Source: Phoronis australis (lineage: Eukaryota; Phoronida; Phoronidae). From it: DNA of 64,000 nucleotides. Where the stretch lies: positions 1 to 64,000 of the forward strand of contig NMRA01001045.1 of NCBI GenBank assembly GCA_002633005.1. The letters run 5' to 3'. Shown here in pieces: positions 45,690 through 56,879 of the stretch. The position numbers and the translations under genes are program-made. The notes beneath the pieces are model-generated. The model ran no database searches. It was given only the letters and a program-made list of their open reading frames with translations, and had not been told where the DNA came from. Within the stretch, counting starts at the first letter, position 1. The number at the start of each line of letters is the position of its first letter.

Positions 45690-46295
45690 ATTTAAGGAAT
45701 CACGAAAGGCTTATGCTGAAGAAGTGGATTCTGCTGAAGTTGGAAACCTGCTGATTATTAGTAAAGGTTGGGTATGGAAAAGTTCAAAAACCAGCAAGAA
45801 GGTACATTTCTGGACAACTAAGTGAGGGGGCTAGAGAGATGCCGAAAAGTCTTCTCCCAGAAGATGTGAGAAACGAGTCGGGGAAAAGGTATTTGCCACA
45901 CCAGGCCCAAAGTAATTTGTTGAGATAGGTCACTCTCAGTAACTGTGGAGAAACTGGGACAATTGGATGTAGGAGATATGACAGAGGAAGTAGAGTATGC
46001 ATTGGAAAGCGGCAATCTGTGCTTTAAGATTGTCAAGAATGTAGCATTATAAAAATTCAAAGGGAGGAAACAGCACAGTGGCTGGACCTGTAAATACTCT
46101 GGCGGATCAGCTAAATCCAGTGGTGGTATTACTTTGTCAGCACAACCGTGTAGGTTTGTGTATTGTTGCAAGCTTTGTTTGCACCAGAACTGCTGTGTGA
46201 ATAGGATAAATCTAAATTTACCTACATTGAACTTTTGTCCAGCCACCGATCATGATTTTGGGCCAGTGGACTATCTTGGTACAGCCACGTGGTAA
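45690..46295 (+). pseudogene. Coding-like remnant, unknown family
   Basis: Plus-strand frames read SRKAYAEEVDSAEVGNLL, KGWVWKSSKTSKKVHF, KSLLPEDVRNESGKRYLP, HQAQSNLL, VEKLGQLDVGDMTEEVEYAL and a Cys-rich end (CRFVYCCKLCLHQNCCVN). Stops and one frameshift interrupt it. The charged, low-bias sequence suggests former coding DNA. A 142-codon minus-strand frame over the same bases is hydrophobic and Pro/Ser-rich and looks like the antisense shadow. I do not know the family. Confidence 0.3.
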
Positions 46296-49200
46296 TGGGT
46301 ACATTATTCTTTTTGTTTAGCCACTGGATTTTTTAGTCTGATACGATTTCTCAGTGTGGCCAACACATTTGGACGTTTGTTTTGTGATTTCTGACCATTG
46401 TACTGTTTCTTTCCTTGAAATTGTAAAATTGATCTGAATTTGTGTTTTTGCATTTTATTTGCCATTATAGATTTTTGTTTGTACATGTAACTGAGTATTT
46501 ATTACTGACATTTTAGCCCATGTTGCAGTTAGGCTCGTTGTAAACCCAAATTCCGTCCAGGAGGTAAAGTTTTAATTTAGATCATTTACCTCTATAAACT
46601 TTTCTCAATCTGTTCCTTATGCAGATGTGAAGTGATTTCTTGAATTGCAGCGAATTGACACTTTGCTATTCCTCGAGACCATACTGTGTGCATAAAATCA
46701 CACACTCTGAAACAAGCCACCTGATAGAGCCTAGTCTCTACCAAATCCATATTGCCAGTTCTTTCGAAATTCTGAAATTGTTCAAAAGTGACCAGGAAAT
46801 AATACCTATTTTATGATGGTAAGTTGTCTAAATCAAAAGTTGTTTTATGTGAAAATAGGCGGGTTTATGTACACTTCAAATGAGATTTTTGTTGCAGTAC
46901 TGAAAAGTGTTGGCACATTAGCTCTGGTAACTCCTTGGTTTTTGGTGAATTGACCATTTTATGGTTCCCCTGAGTAATTTTATAACTGGTCTAGTTGGTA
47001 TGTACAGCTGTAATCGCAAGGCAATTGTAATGCACACCATGATGCAAAAGTATTTTTCATGAGTTTGTGAAGAAGAAGAAATTTACAGTGTTGCCAGTGA
47101 CATTGCGAAATCCCTTTTTCGCAGTGAGACAACATCACCTTAAATGTAATTCCCTGACTTTATGGGTTTTGTGCGGTTGACTCTGTCCTGTAGCAATTGG
47201 AGTGTTGAAAAGATGTAGAAGGCATTTTTATTAGTGTCATAACATTTGCACTTTCGATTGTACAGTTATCTTTGCATTGTATTATGAAAACATATTTTGT
47301 AGTATACAAGCAAGGAGTGTACTAGTACAGGAGAGTTCACTCCGCCAGTTTACCATTCACCACAATGGTTACGGTCGAAACACTACCGCCCCAAGCGGTA
47401 AATAATCAATACTTAGTTAGGAGCGCACTCCAAACAATGTAAACACTTAATAATTCAAACTTTAATAACATTCAACGTGCAATAAAATTACTGTGTGATT
47501 GAAAATAGTTAGATTACACAAACTAACATCCACTTCCAATCGAATGAGAAAGAAAGTGTGAAAGTTAATCAATATTAAAGTGTATTTCTTTTTATTCTCT
47601 AGAAGCTTCTTTCAAAATCCATCATGGTTCTGTTTCATGTTTGAGTTCTTAACAAGGCAATTATCGTTCCTTATAACAGTTCATACCTCCATGGACTATA
47701 TAATTTGAATGATTTCTTCTGGGGGTTCAGAGGGTATTTCCCCCAGGTGCCAGCTAAGGGGGTACCTGAAACAAAAAACAGGTGGGCGCCAAATGGGTGT
47801 TGGCCCCCTCTCAGGGGGTTACATGAGAGGAGTGCTTAACAGGTAAAAACCAATGGGTATGTATGCCACATGGGTGTTGAGCCCCTCTCATTGTCACACA
47901 TTTTGGTTGCTCCCCTGACCATTGACAAACATGGTGCTCCCAATTCACTGCTGGTTTTATCTCCACCCAACAATTTCGCATGTGTTCCCTATTCAATGCA
48001 CCAGGCTACTAGCAATGCAGACAATTGTTTTGAGCAGTTGGTGTTACACAAGTGAGAAGAAGAAAGCAAGACAATTCATCAATTCCACAAAATCGTAATA
48101 CAATTTTAGAACATTCCATTATTTCTTAGACATGCCAGTATATGGTAAACTCAATCCCACTTTCCCACTCACTAACAGTTACAAGTCAGTTGCTAATCTG
48201 TAGAATAGCTCACAACTTACAACACGTTGTAACATTGAATATATCAGAACTCAAAACTGGTCAAAGTTCAAAATGACATGACAAAAATTAGAGGTACTGA
48301 ACAGCAATCAAAATATTCGCTACCCACGTAGGTTCATACAAAACTGAATTAAGAAGACTTGGATGATAAAACCAAAATTTTATTTTATATACCCAATGTT
48401 CCTATTATCAATAACAGTAAATATTTCAGGTAAGTTAAAGCCATACCACAAGATCGTATCTGATACCTAGCCACAACTGCAGCTTAAATTAATCACAATC
48501 TCCAAAAACGTACAAAATAGGCAACACATACATGTACACCAACCAATACAACTAGAAAATCTGACCAACCTTGTCACTCTCTATTAATTCCCTAGTAAAC
48601 AACAGCACTTTTCGCCAAAGAAATGCGTTATAAATAAAACTGAAAACTATTTTACTCGCAGAGGTGTTTGTCATCGAGAAGCAAAACGATACGGACAGCT
48701 TGCTTTTAACAAAATTTCAGCCCACCATTCAGACACTGAATAATCCATCAGTTTCGACTTTGGCTCTCTCCAAATCACAGGCTAACCATTCATAAAATGT
48801 TTCAATCTAATCAACCTTAGTAAAATACGAAAACCAGATTTTGACTAATTGTCCTTTCTACACGTGATGTTCCAGTACTTGCTTTGTGAGACGATAATCA
48901 GAAATGCAAAAAGTCTATTCCAGAGCTGTAACACAATTTCCGGAGAACGTTTTGACCCTGACATCTTCATTTTTGGTGGGTTCGGGACATCAAATATTGT
49001 TCGGGCACTGCAGTCAATACCAGCTTGTTATTTATTCATGAATATAGACTCCTTGAAGTGATAAAAGCATAACTTGCAGTTCTTGGACACATAGGCTGCT
49101 TCTCTATTCAGAAGGTCAGCTCCCAGTGCTTGCACCTGAACAGAAATCAATGACTGAGATACTCGGGAACAAATCTCATACTCACTAGGTTCACAGAAGA

Positions 49201-49306
49201 CTGGTAGCCTACACTAAAGTACACTACACTACAGAATTCCTTTGTCGTACTGTTATTGTGATAGAGACAAAAGTGTCTTGGTGTCAACTGAAAAAACTTG
49301 AAGTCA
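46296..49306. other. No gene recognised
   Basis: About 3 kb of AT-rich DNA. Only a small internal similarity is seen near 47.79-47.90 kb, where ATGGGTGTTG followed by a GCCCCTCTCA-like block occurs twice. Confidence 0.45.
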
Positions 49307-49888
49307 AATGTCAATCCACGGATATTTTAACAGGGCCGCGTTCCCGCATCATTGACATATAGAATTAAGTTTTCAATGACGCACTGCTTAAATTAATAGG
49401 TCAAACTGGCACATTAAAATTATGTTGATTTTTTCACCTTTTCACCGAGACCCACAGATTCTCTAACTTGACTTATAACAGACTTGTGGCCCTGAGGCTG
49501 TGATTTTGCCATGGCCGTGTCACCAGTCATATTACCCATGGCCATGGGCAAGGGTATGTTTTACTAAAATTATCCCTCCTATCGTGCGGGTGACATTTTG
49601 ATTTGGAATTAATGGATTGCAAGTATCTAAAATGCTGACGATCACATCGTACGTTAATCATAGTCCTTCCGCCGGTAGCCCGGCTGTACAGTAGACCCAG
49701 CCTACATCGCAGACAACAGTGGCGACGGGAATCGTCGGGACTGCGATCGACTTGTCTAACACCCGTGAACAGAACACACAAAATGAAAGACAATGAATCA
49801 TATTATTGAATAACAGATAATCCTTACCTTTCTGGATCCTTAGGAAACCTAAAAAATGACATGACTGGGGTTTTCGTGGATGAATTCA
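49307..49888. repeat. Copy 1 of a 582-bp duplication ending at an N
   Basis: Nearly identical to 49890-50471, with about a dozen substitutions and no visible length difference. It ends at the single N at 49889. It includes the intron side of the THAP exon and the 5' splice site with AAAG before GTAAGG. Confidence 0.9.
49828..49888 (-). pseudogene. Truncated copy of the THAP first exon
   Basis: The same coding bases as 50411-50471, including the end FFRFPKDPE and AG before a canonical GTAAGG donor. The 5' part with the ATG is cut off by the N at 49889. If the duplication is an assembly artefact, this is the second haplotype of one exon rather than a second gene. Confidence 0.6.
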
Positions 49889-49889
49889 N
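49889..49889. other. Assembly gap (single N)
   Basis: One N. Sequence to its right restarts at a point already present 583 bp upstream. Confidence 0.95.
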
Positions 49890-50471
49890 AATGTCAATCC
49901 ACGGATATTTTAACAGGGCCGCGTTCCCGCATCATTGACATATAGAATTAAGTTTTCAATGACGCACTGCTTAAATTAATAGGTCAAACTGGCACATTAA
50001 AATTATGTTGATTTTTTCACCTTTTCACCTAGACCCACAGATTCTCTAACTTGACTTATAACAGACTTGTGGCCCTGAGGCTGTGATTGTGCCATGGCCG
50101 TGTCACCAGTCATATTACCCATGGCCATGGGCAAAGGTATGTTTTACTAAAATTATCCCTCCTATCGTGCGGGTGACGTTTTGATTTGGAATTAATGGAT
50201 TGCAAGTATCTAAAAAGCTGACGATCACATCGTACGTTAATCATAGTCCTTCCGCCGGTAGCCCGGCTGTACAGTAGACCCAGCCTACACCGCAGACAAC
50301 AATGGCGACGGGACTCGTCGGGACTGCGATCGACTTGTCTAACACCGGTGAACAGAACACACAAAATGAAAGACAATGTATCATATTATTGAATAACAGA
50401 TAATCCTTACATTTCTGGATCCTTAGGAAACCTAAAAAATGACATGACTGGGGTTTTCGTGGATGAATTCA
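49890..50471. repeat. Copy 2 of the 582-bp duplication
   Basis: Begins AATGTCAATCC right after the N and runs parallel to 49307-49888. It continues beyond 50471 into unique sequence that completes the THAP exon. Confidence 0.9.
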
Positions 50472-50508
50472 TGCAATTTATCGCACTGCAAAATGCGTCC
50501 TTCCCCAT
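50411..50508 (-). CDS. First coding exon of a THAP-domain protein
   Basis: ATG at 50508 in an AACAATGG context opens 32 codons: MGKDAFCSAINCMNSSTKT, then VMSFFRFPKDPE. The pattern Cys, four residues, Cys, then FxxFPxDPE matches the start of THAP zinc-binding DNA-recognition domains, which usually lie at the extreme N-terminus. The donor is GTAAGG at 50410, leaving the exon in phase 2. The other copy (49828) has AG before the donor, while this one has AT. The second half of the domain, with the remaining Cys and His ligands, must lie in a later exon, and I could not find it down to 45 kb. THAP domains occur in host transcription factors and in P-element-like transposases. Confidence 0.65.
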
Positions 50509-52320
50509 TGTTTTGGTGCTTCTTAGTTGACAGTTGCTTAGTCACCTCTTGGCGGCGCTAGTAGTAGCGGTAACAGCGAACTCACAAGGGAGCTGTCCTA
50601 TTCTACTACACTCCTTGATACATGTACAAGTCTCTGGTTGGTGTTTTATATCTTTTCACAAGGAATATTTTCAACGTACATGTAGACGTGTTGTCTGTTA
50701 GGTGGACAACATTCAAAAGGAACAAAATTCTCAAACTTTACTTTTTAGATGTGTAATTACTTTTGAAAAACCAGTGCAGAATTTGATGTTTGCTCGTCAA
50801 TTAAGAGAATAAATCCATAGTCTTCTTTGTCTAGAAATTTTACTCAAACTACGTAATACAGGGTTGGGAATTTATATCTTAAAACAATGGAATCTGAACC
50901 GTACCATGAGCAATACAACACAATACATGGATTAAAAAATTGGTGTTCAAGTTCCACGGAATAGATTCGTATGCGTGGTAAGATTTACTGAGGTGCATGA
51001 TACGTTTTTGTGGATACTCTGGGATTCCCCTTCTGTGGTCATCCACGGGAAACGTGGTCGCTTAAGTTATCATTGTCATTGTTCCCGTTGTTATAATAAA
51101 GATAATGACGAGCATTTATCGGAAACGGTCTGACTTACGCCCAATGTTCTATACCCATGCGACCTGTCATTGTTGTTATATCCAACAATGAAACAACAAA
51201 GAAAAACAATGATACGACCGATGGGCGGTGAACATGTGACGAGTTGCCATGGACAGTGGTGGAGTTTGTCTTGTCATCTGAATGTTTATAGATAACTCCA
51301 AACCCGGTGTTTCGTCTGCAAAATTTCTGCGGCCTTTTGTTTTAAGTCGTATGAAAAATTGTGGTTATGCCTGCCACTAAACTTATCATTCATTTGATAT
51401 TACAATGCATTGCATTAACATTTGATCAACAGAAAATCTGACTCGAATACATGTAGGTGTGAAGAAATACCCATAATGAAGTTGGCAAGCATATCAATCG
51501 TAAATCAAAATAGCCTACTTTGTCGAGTCCTACCCTGTTGACTAGGGAGGAAGTACATGTAATCGGCTGTTTTGAAAAATGGAGCAAATGTATGGTATCT
51601 AGGAGTACTATAGTCCTAGGTGGTTAGTAGAAAAACATACAAAACTTCAGGAGGAACAAACTTATTGCAAAATATCGAAAAAACATTAAGGACAGTCTGA
51701 TTTCACGTGCTCACGCAACGGTCTCAGATATTTGAAAATTTCTCATTTTAGTACTTTTGAGGTGCCAAATTGTAGAACTAATAAACTAGCTAACAAAGTT
51801 TTTATTTTAGGCAATGAAAGTAACTTTTTCTGTCAACACTTTGGCCAAGTTTCATTCTCATAGCTGTGGGGGCAGATTTGGTATAGCAGTGTATTGAACA
51901 TAACCTCAAAATGGAATGACGAGGGGCAGTGTAGTAAAACTACAAAATGAGGGTGATAAATCGGAATCGTGTTTCAAGACATCTGTGTAACAATCTATAG
52001 GCACCACTAAACAATGCCAAGTCAATAATAAATCAATAGCTTTAATTCAAGGAAAAATATAAACAGTTAAACCTGGACAGTTTTTATAACGTAAAAACAT
52101 GGCTGCGAAGCCGTAAAATGAATTTGAGCCTATAACTTAAGAAAAACGCATTATATTGAGAAAATATTTTACCGATGTTTATAGATCCCATAGGACTACC
52201 TATGTGCCAAATTTGGTGAAAATCGGCTGACCCCCACCTTGCCGCTGGATGGCTGGTGCTCTCGTGGACAAGCACTTAAACCGGGTGGAATTCTCCTTTG
52301 AGAGCACCAAAGTATCTGCT
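50509..52320. other. No gene recognised
   Basis: Upstream flank of the THAP exon and AT-rich DNA. An imperfect inverted repeat lies at about 51151-51225 (CCATGCGACC and CATTGTTGT against ACAATGATACGACCGATGG). Confidence 0.45.
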
Positions 52321-52329
52321 TATCTTTCT

Positions 52330-52700
52330 CAACACATTGTGTGCGGAGTCTCTAACAGGTTGTCTTTGATGGTAAAACCAAGTAAATTGAATGAACTACC
52401 TCTTTCAATTTCTTAAAATCCTTAATACATTTTGGGGGTTTATGGAAAACCATGTATTTTGATTTAGTAGCGGTTTAAGCCAGTCCATTTACATATAACA
52501 AACACTTGACTTAATTTCTCAAACTCGTCTCAAAAATACGTGACTCATTATCAGACAATGTGGTATGAATACCTTCAATAATAGTAGTATCATCAGCATA
52601 ACATATGCTCGTTCATATAAATGGTAAATAATAACGGTCCCAGTATAGACCTCTGCGCGAAGTGTTACAAGTAGTAGGTATTATTGAGTTACCACTACGT
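52330..52700 (-). mobile_element. LINE reverse transcriptase fragment
   Basis: Minus-strand frames show CNTSRRGLYWDRYY, ICYADDTTIIEGIHTTLSD (the YADD catalytic box), VNGLA and KSKYMVFHKPPKCIKDFKKL. This is the middle and end of a non-LTR RT domain. Stops and shifts are present. It abuts repeat R1 copy 3 directly. No other LINE part is visible. Confidence 0.7.
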
Positions 52701-52714
52701 TTGATTTTAAAGGT

Positions 52715-53090
52715 ACATGTAAATGCGACCTGATTTAATTATTTTTGTTACCGTCCTATCCGTCTATATCCACATCACCTCATACACAGTCGATCTCACC
52801 TCGCCAAAAAGACGTCGCGTTAACCTCTGAGGAAGGTAAGTACACGGCGCAACGTCGTCAATGGTTCTTCAGCTGAGTGTGTGCCGCTATGATGTGGCGT
52901 ATTGTTCCCACTTGTGCAAACCATAAAGCTGTGAGGATTGCGGGTATATCGTTTTCTTCGATTTGCCCGAGAACCCAAAAAGCTTCAGATTTGATTTCCG
53001 GCAGTAAAGAACGAAAAGTACGCCGTTAATACGAAGTATGCGGCCGTGAAATATCTCTCAGTGTATGTGGCCGGCATTGTTCTGTTTCAA
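52715..53090 (-). repeat. Dispersed repeat R1, copy 3
   Basis: Same orientation as copy 1. Shared blocks are GATTTAATTA, GTCTATATCCACATC, CCTCATACA, GTCGTCAATGGTTC, TGCCGCTATG, GTTCCCACTTGTGC, GCGGGTATATCG and GCCGTGAAATATCTC. Confidence 0.75.
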
Positions 53091-54146
53091 AATTAATAAT
53101 TCTCACCCAACCACCGTTTGTATAAAACTAAACTAAAGTGTCAAGGTCTTTTTTCAGGAGATAGAAATTGTAATGTCTTAGGAGTGTTCGTGAGTGCATT
53201 TTTTTAGAAATCAACAATGAGAAAATCCTACTGCGATACCAGCTTCATATGCAATAAAGCTAATTGCCCTCCGTGTGAACGCATGCTAATTCAGTGCTTG
53301 CCGACAGAAAGCTGTTGTGATAAAATAAATCGATTTTACATGCTATGGTCAGATGTTATAAATCTTTATTTAGATACATATACATTATTCAAATCATTGT
53401 TATTGGACAACTTTTCCGGTTGTGTGGAAGGGGACATGGTTTCGTGGCCCCCGATGAGTAAATAGATGTGCAATTAGGAGGCGAATTTACAAAAGTGTTC
53501 ACGTGTACGTTATTTCTTGGTTCACCAGTCAAGTCTTTTCGTGACTGGAAGTATAGTTTTAAATTTTTGCAGCTGACTGACCCCGCTGGTTTATGTACGT
53601 AATGTCTCCAGGCCGTCCGCGACGGGCCTAATTGGGTTCCGAGCTATTGGGTTAAAACGAGCAGTTTGTGTCTAGAACTAAAAAAATTCGCAAGTCTAAA
53701 ACAACAACGCACAGCTATGCTCTAATCTCTGTATTTCACGGAAGAATTATTTTATTTTATCACCGAACAGAGTCCAACTTCCCGCGACCGACCTCTGGAA
53801 TTTGGCCTAGCGATTTTTGTGTCCTACGGTAAGTTCAAATTTTCTTTAAATCCGTAACAGCGAAAGAAAACAACTCATTTGTTTAAAAATCAAGGTATGT
53901 GTAAGGGCTTTACATTGAAATTTGATTATTTATTGGTGTAAAACAATGAATTCAAGCGATAAGCTGACACCAGTAAGGTTCTTGTGAACTGCTGAGCAGA
54001 CCGTTTAGAACCTGTGACGTCACTAGTTGACTTCAGAACCCCCGTCTACCGCCTGGTGTCGGGTAAAAGAGTTGAATTGCTGTTATCGAGTGGAACTACT
54101 CGATCTAAATTGATACAAAGTACATTATTTTTGGTGGAATTCTACT
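53091..54146. other. No gene recognised; 3' flank of the second kringle gene
   Basis: No gene called. TTTATT at 53929-53934 reads AATAAA on the minus strand, about 210 bp past the stop codon at 54147, and may serve as poly(A) signal. Confidence 0.4.
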
Positions 54147-54463
54147 TTAGACAATGTAAACAAATCTAGTACACGTGTTAGTGCATTCTGAGTAAGTGAC
54201 AATTTCGCACATATCACTTGCTTTACAATGGAGCAAACAAGCTGCCGTGTTGCGCGCATACTTAAAGTCTATCGGCCGAACGTTCTCGAAAGTCCTGTTT
54301 ATAACCATGAAGTTATTCGCGAGTTTAGCGTACTTGCTGACCTGCGCGGGGTTCAAACAAACGTTGTCAACGATGAGCCTTGGTTGAAGAGCGGTGCAGT
54401 CCGTCACTACAGATGGCGACGCCGTCGTACTGGTGACTTTCTGTTGCAAGGTTGTGGATTTTC
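54147..54463 (-). CDS. Gene B terminal exon: Cys-rich PAN/apple-like domain
   Basis: Paralogue of the gene A exon at 10137-10453. It has the same 317-bp length, the same phase-1 acceptor (GTGACAG then GA) and the same position of the stop. After a Thr/Ser-rich linker, the domain reads CLNPAQVSKYAKLANNFMV, IDFKYARNTAACLLHCKASD and CEIVTYSECTNTCTRFVYIV. Compared with gene A, one Cys near the middle (QSC) is lost and one appears in the linker (TDC), so the pairing may differ. The frame is intact. It is the likely C-terminus of a secreted kringle protein. Confidence 0.65.
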
Positions 54464-55082
54464 CTGTCACATCAAAACGGGTATAATAACAGTGAATTCT
54501 TCAGTTGTACAGACAAAGTGAAGTAAAACATGTTAGCCTAATGACCAAATGGTCTTCACCTGCACAGAGACAATAAAGTATGAAAAAGTACACGTTGTTA
54601 GGTTTTTGAATTTTGAAAGTTGGACAAGAAAGTGTGACTTTTACGACCTCAAAGTTTTTGTAATGTTACCATATTACAGTGTACATTCCTCGATCATTTT
54701 GCTGACTGTGCAACATAATAAATCCAAGTGGGATCGTGCAATTCTTGGCATGACCTACATTGTGTGTTGCACAAAATCCGCGTACAGAAATGCGTTTTCT
54801 GGGAGTGCAGCTGCACTTAAGTTCCAACGTATTTCATCTTTACATGCTCTTATGATCGTCATCTGCAAGATCAAAACTGTATTTGCATGTTTACGTTTGC
54901 TATGTAGGCATTATCTGTCATAGTAGCCCATAAAAATTAAAATCCGTGACACTCTGAATCAAATATGTACAATTTGGTGTTTCACGCGAATGCTTACAAA
55001 GTACAAAAAGTGATGTAGTTAACGCTTTCCATTTCATCATTTCCCTGAAACAAACATTCCCGTTTCAGCAGTGTGTGCTCAC
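54464..55082 (-). other. Gene B intron between kringle and PAN-like exons
   Basis: About 620 bp with a GTGAGC donor. The part at 54510-54575 resembles the matching part of the gene A intron. A 124-codon plus-strand frame (54549-54923) is antisense to the gene and has no motif. Confidence 0.55.
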
Positions 55083-55319
55083 CTGAACATAATGGAACCT
55101 GACAGTAGTGCCATCTAACGGTAGGATCAGTAGTATAACACCACGGAGCTTTGTTTCCGATACTCACAATTCGACAGAAGTTTTCGTGCACTCTACTGGA
55201 TATGCTATGGGTGTGCGGGTGCTGCGCGTCCCATTGTTGACATGGTATGCCAGAAATGGTTATACTAATTGATCCATTATAAGCATATCCTTGAGGGTCG
55301 GCCTTGCAATCGTGGTGTC
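55083..55319 (-). CDS. Gene B kringle-domain exon
   Basis: A single symmetric phase-1 exon of 237 bp, the same length as the kringle at 11386-11622. The acceptor is TTTGTAG before GA, and the donor is TCAG then GTGAGC. Landmarks are HHDCKADPQGYAYNGS, GIPCQQWDAQHPHTH, ENFCRIVSIGNKAPWCYTTD and VRWHYCQVPLCSG. All six kringle cysteines are present. It is joined downstream to the PAN-like exon at 54147-54463. Upstream it could join a signal-peptide exon outside the window or the kringle at 61746-61982, whose donor has the same phase. The frame is intact. Confidence 0.85.
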
Positions 55320-56870
55320 CTACAAACGTCATAAGCACAAAAAAGAGAGAACGTTATTTTTCTTCACATTGTTACCTACAGTTGATTGAATTTGTCAGCT
55401 CTGCCAAAGCAACTGCCTTGGACATCTGATTGATACTCGATGATGACTCCCGACTAAGTGTTGCCAACCTGTTAGATGTCTTAGCCGGTTGAGACGGCAC
55501 GACTGGCGAAGTCATTCATGAACTGCAATTACATAGCCAAAAACTCGTCTTTCAGAGAGCAGGGCTCCGGGCTAATCTGTTTACTTGAAATCAAACTCGA
55601 AATTATTTTCGGCGTTTTCCATTCTACTTTTGTGTGAACTCAAGGTAGGTGTCTAGTATTTAATACTTGAGAACATTATGGCTTATGTGATTACGTTTAC
55701 GCTTGATGAACCCAGCACTAAGCCTTAAAATTCAAGTCTGAATGTTTTACTCTAGTTTGTAGATTGAATCTAGGAAACATCAAACACAAACTTGGACTAG
55801 AAACAAATAGTACGCATAAACCCTGATGTACTCGAGCACAGAGTCCTAGCCACATACATGTACATGCATCTCGACTTCGCACGAACGTGTGATAGAAGGT
55901 GCCAAAAATAATTTCTAGTTTGATTTTGTGTACAGAGACTAGACTCCGGCACCGGGCTGTGATCGAGTTTGAATTAGCATTTCGAACTGATCGTATTTTA
56001 CGATATTTTTAATTGGCTAAGATCGCACGCTTCACTAGTTTGGCAATTCAGATTGAGCTCAGGCACCCATAAATCACATATATATTTAACTTTTCCATGG
56101 TCACAGCTCACCAACTGTCAATTAGTTGTTTACAGCCATAGCATCTAGTTAAAATATTGACTAAACCCCGCAAGATGACTATTGCTGTATTTTTGTCAAA
56201 CTGCTGTGAAAGCGCTTGAGTTTAACCCTCATTGCTTGAGAGCATGTTGCTTTCACATCACAAGCACTCTATTCGGGATCCGGAGCACCAGCAGCTTTGT
56301 CGTCGGCATTATTTGACCACCAATACGAACTCCTGTGCTGAATTTATTCGAAACACGTTTTTGGTTCGTAGGCAAGAAAAGATTCTGTTTCTCCTGTAGC
56401 CTCGCTGAACTACCCGTAATGGAATCTCAAAAAACCTTGAGAAAGTGCTAGGCCTACGTGAACATACATGTATATACATGCATGTCTCCGAAAGTTGGGC
56501 CATGGGGTTATTTATAAGCTCATTATGTACATTAGCAAAACATTGGGCGAGTTTTGTAAACACTTATGGTACGAAACAGTGCATTTTATCCAAGGATTCA
56601 AAATCTCAATCTCGCAGATAAAACATTTCATTGGGCGTCTTATTTTACCGTCTATTGATAATTATGTTTTAAATTAAGCTTATACGTGACTGAAAGTATT
56701 GCATATACTCATCTACATCTTATTCTTATTTCAAATTACAATATAAAATATACCCAGATGAGAAAGTTTCAAGCAAGATTCGAGTCAGAGTTGCGATTAA
56801 CAGGAGACAGATCTAGCATTATGTGTGTTCACATTTTACACGAGGATTCTTTTTATGCGCCCACATATTT
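55320..56870. other. No gene recognised
   Basis: Presumed intron or 5' flank of gene B. Short frames lack motifs. Confidence 0.45.
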
Positions 56871-56879
56871 ATATGTGGG

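Noticed and set aside
45818-46246. 142-codon minus-strand frame
   Set aside because: Its opposite strand carries better coding-like text, and the frame itself is a hydrophobic Pro/Ser-rich sequence with no domain.
49527-49793. 88-codon minus-strand frame present in both 582-bp copies
   Set aside because: Its presence twice follows from the duplication. It lies in the intron after the THAP exon, and no domain is recognisable.
51596-51625. Palindrome-like CTAGGAGTACTATAGTCCTAG
   Set aside because: Short, with an imperfect loop and no second copy seen. Expected by chance in 64 kb of AT-rich DNA.
54196-54521. Plus-strand frames of 63 and 97 codons
   Set aside because: Antisense to the gene B PAN-like exon, whose frame and splice sites are conserved with gene A.
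54549-54923. 124-codon plus-strand frame
   Set aside because: It overlaps the intron of gene B on the opposite strand, has no motif, and is not kept in the paralogous intron of gene A.
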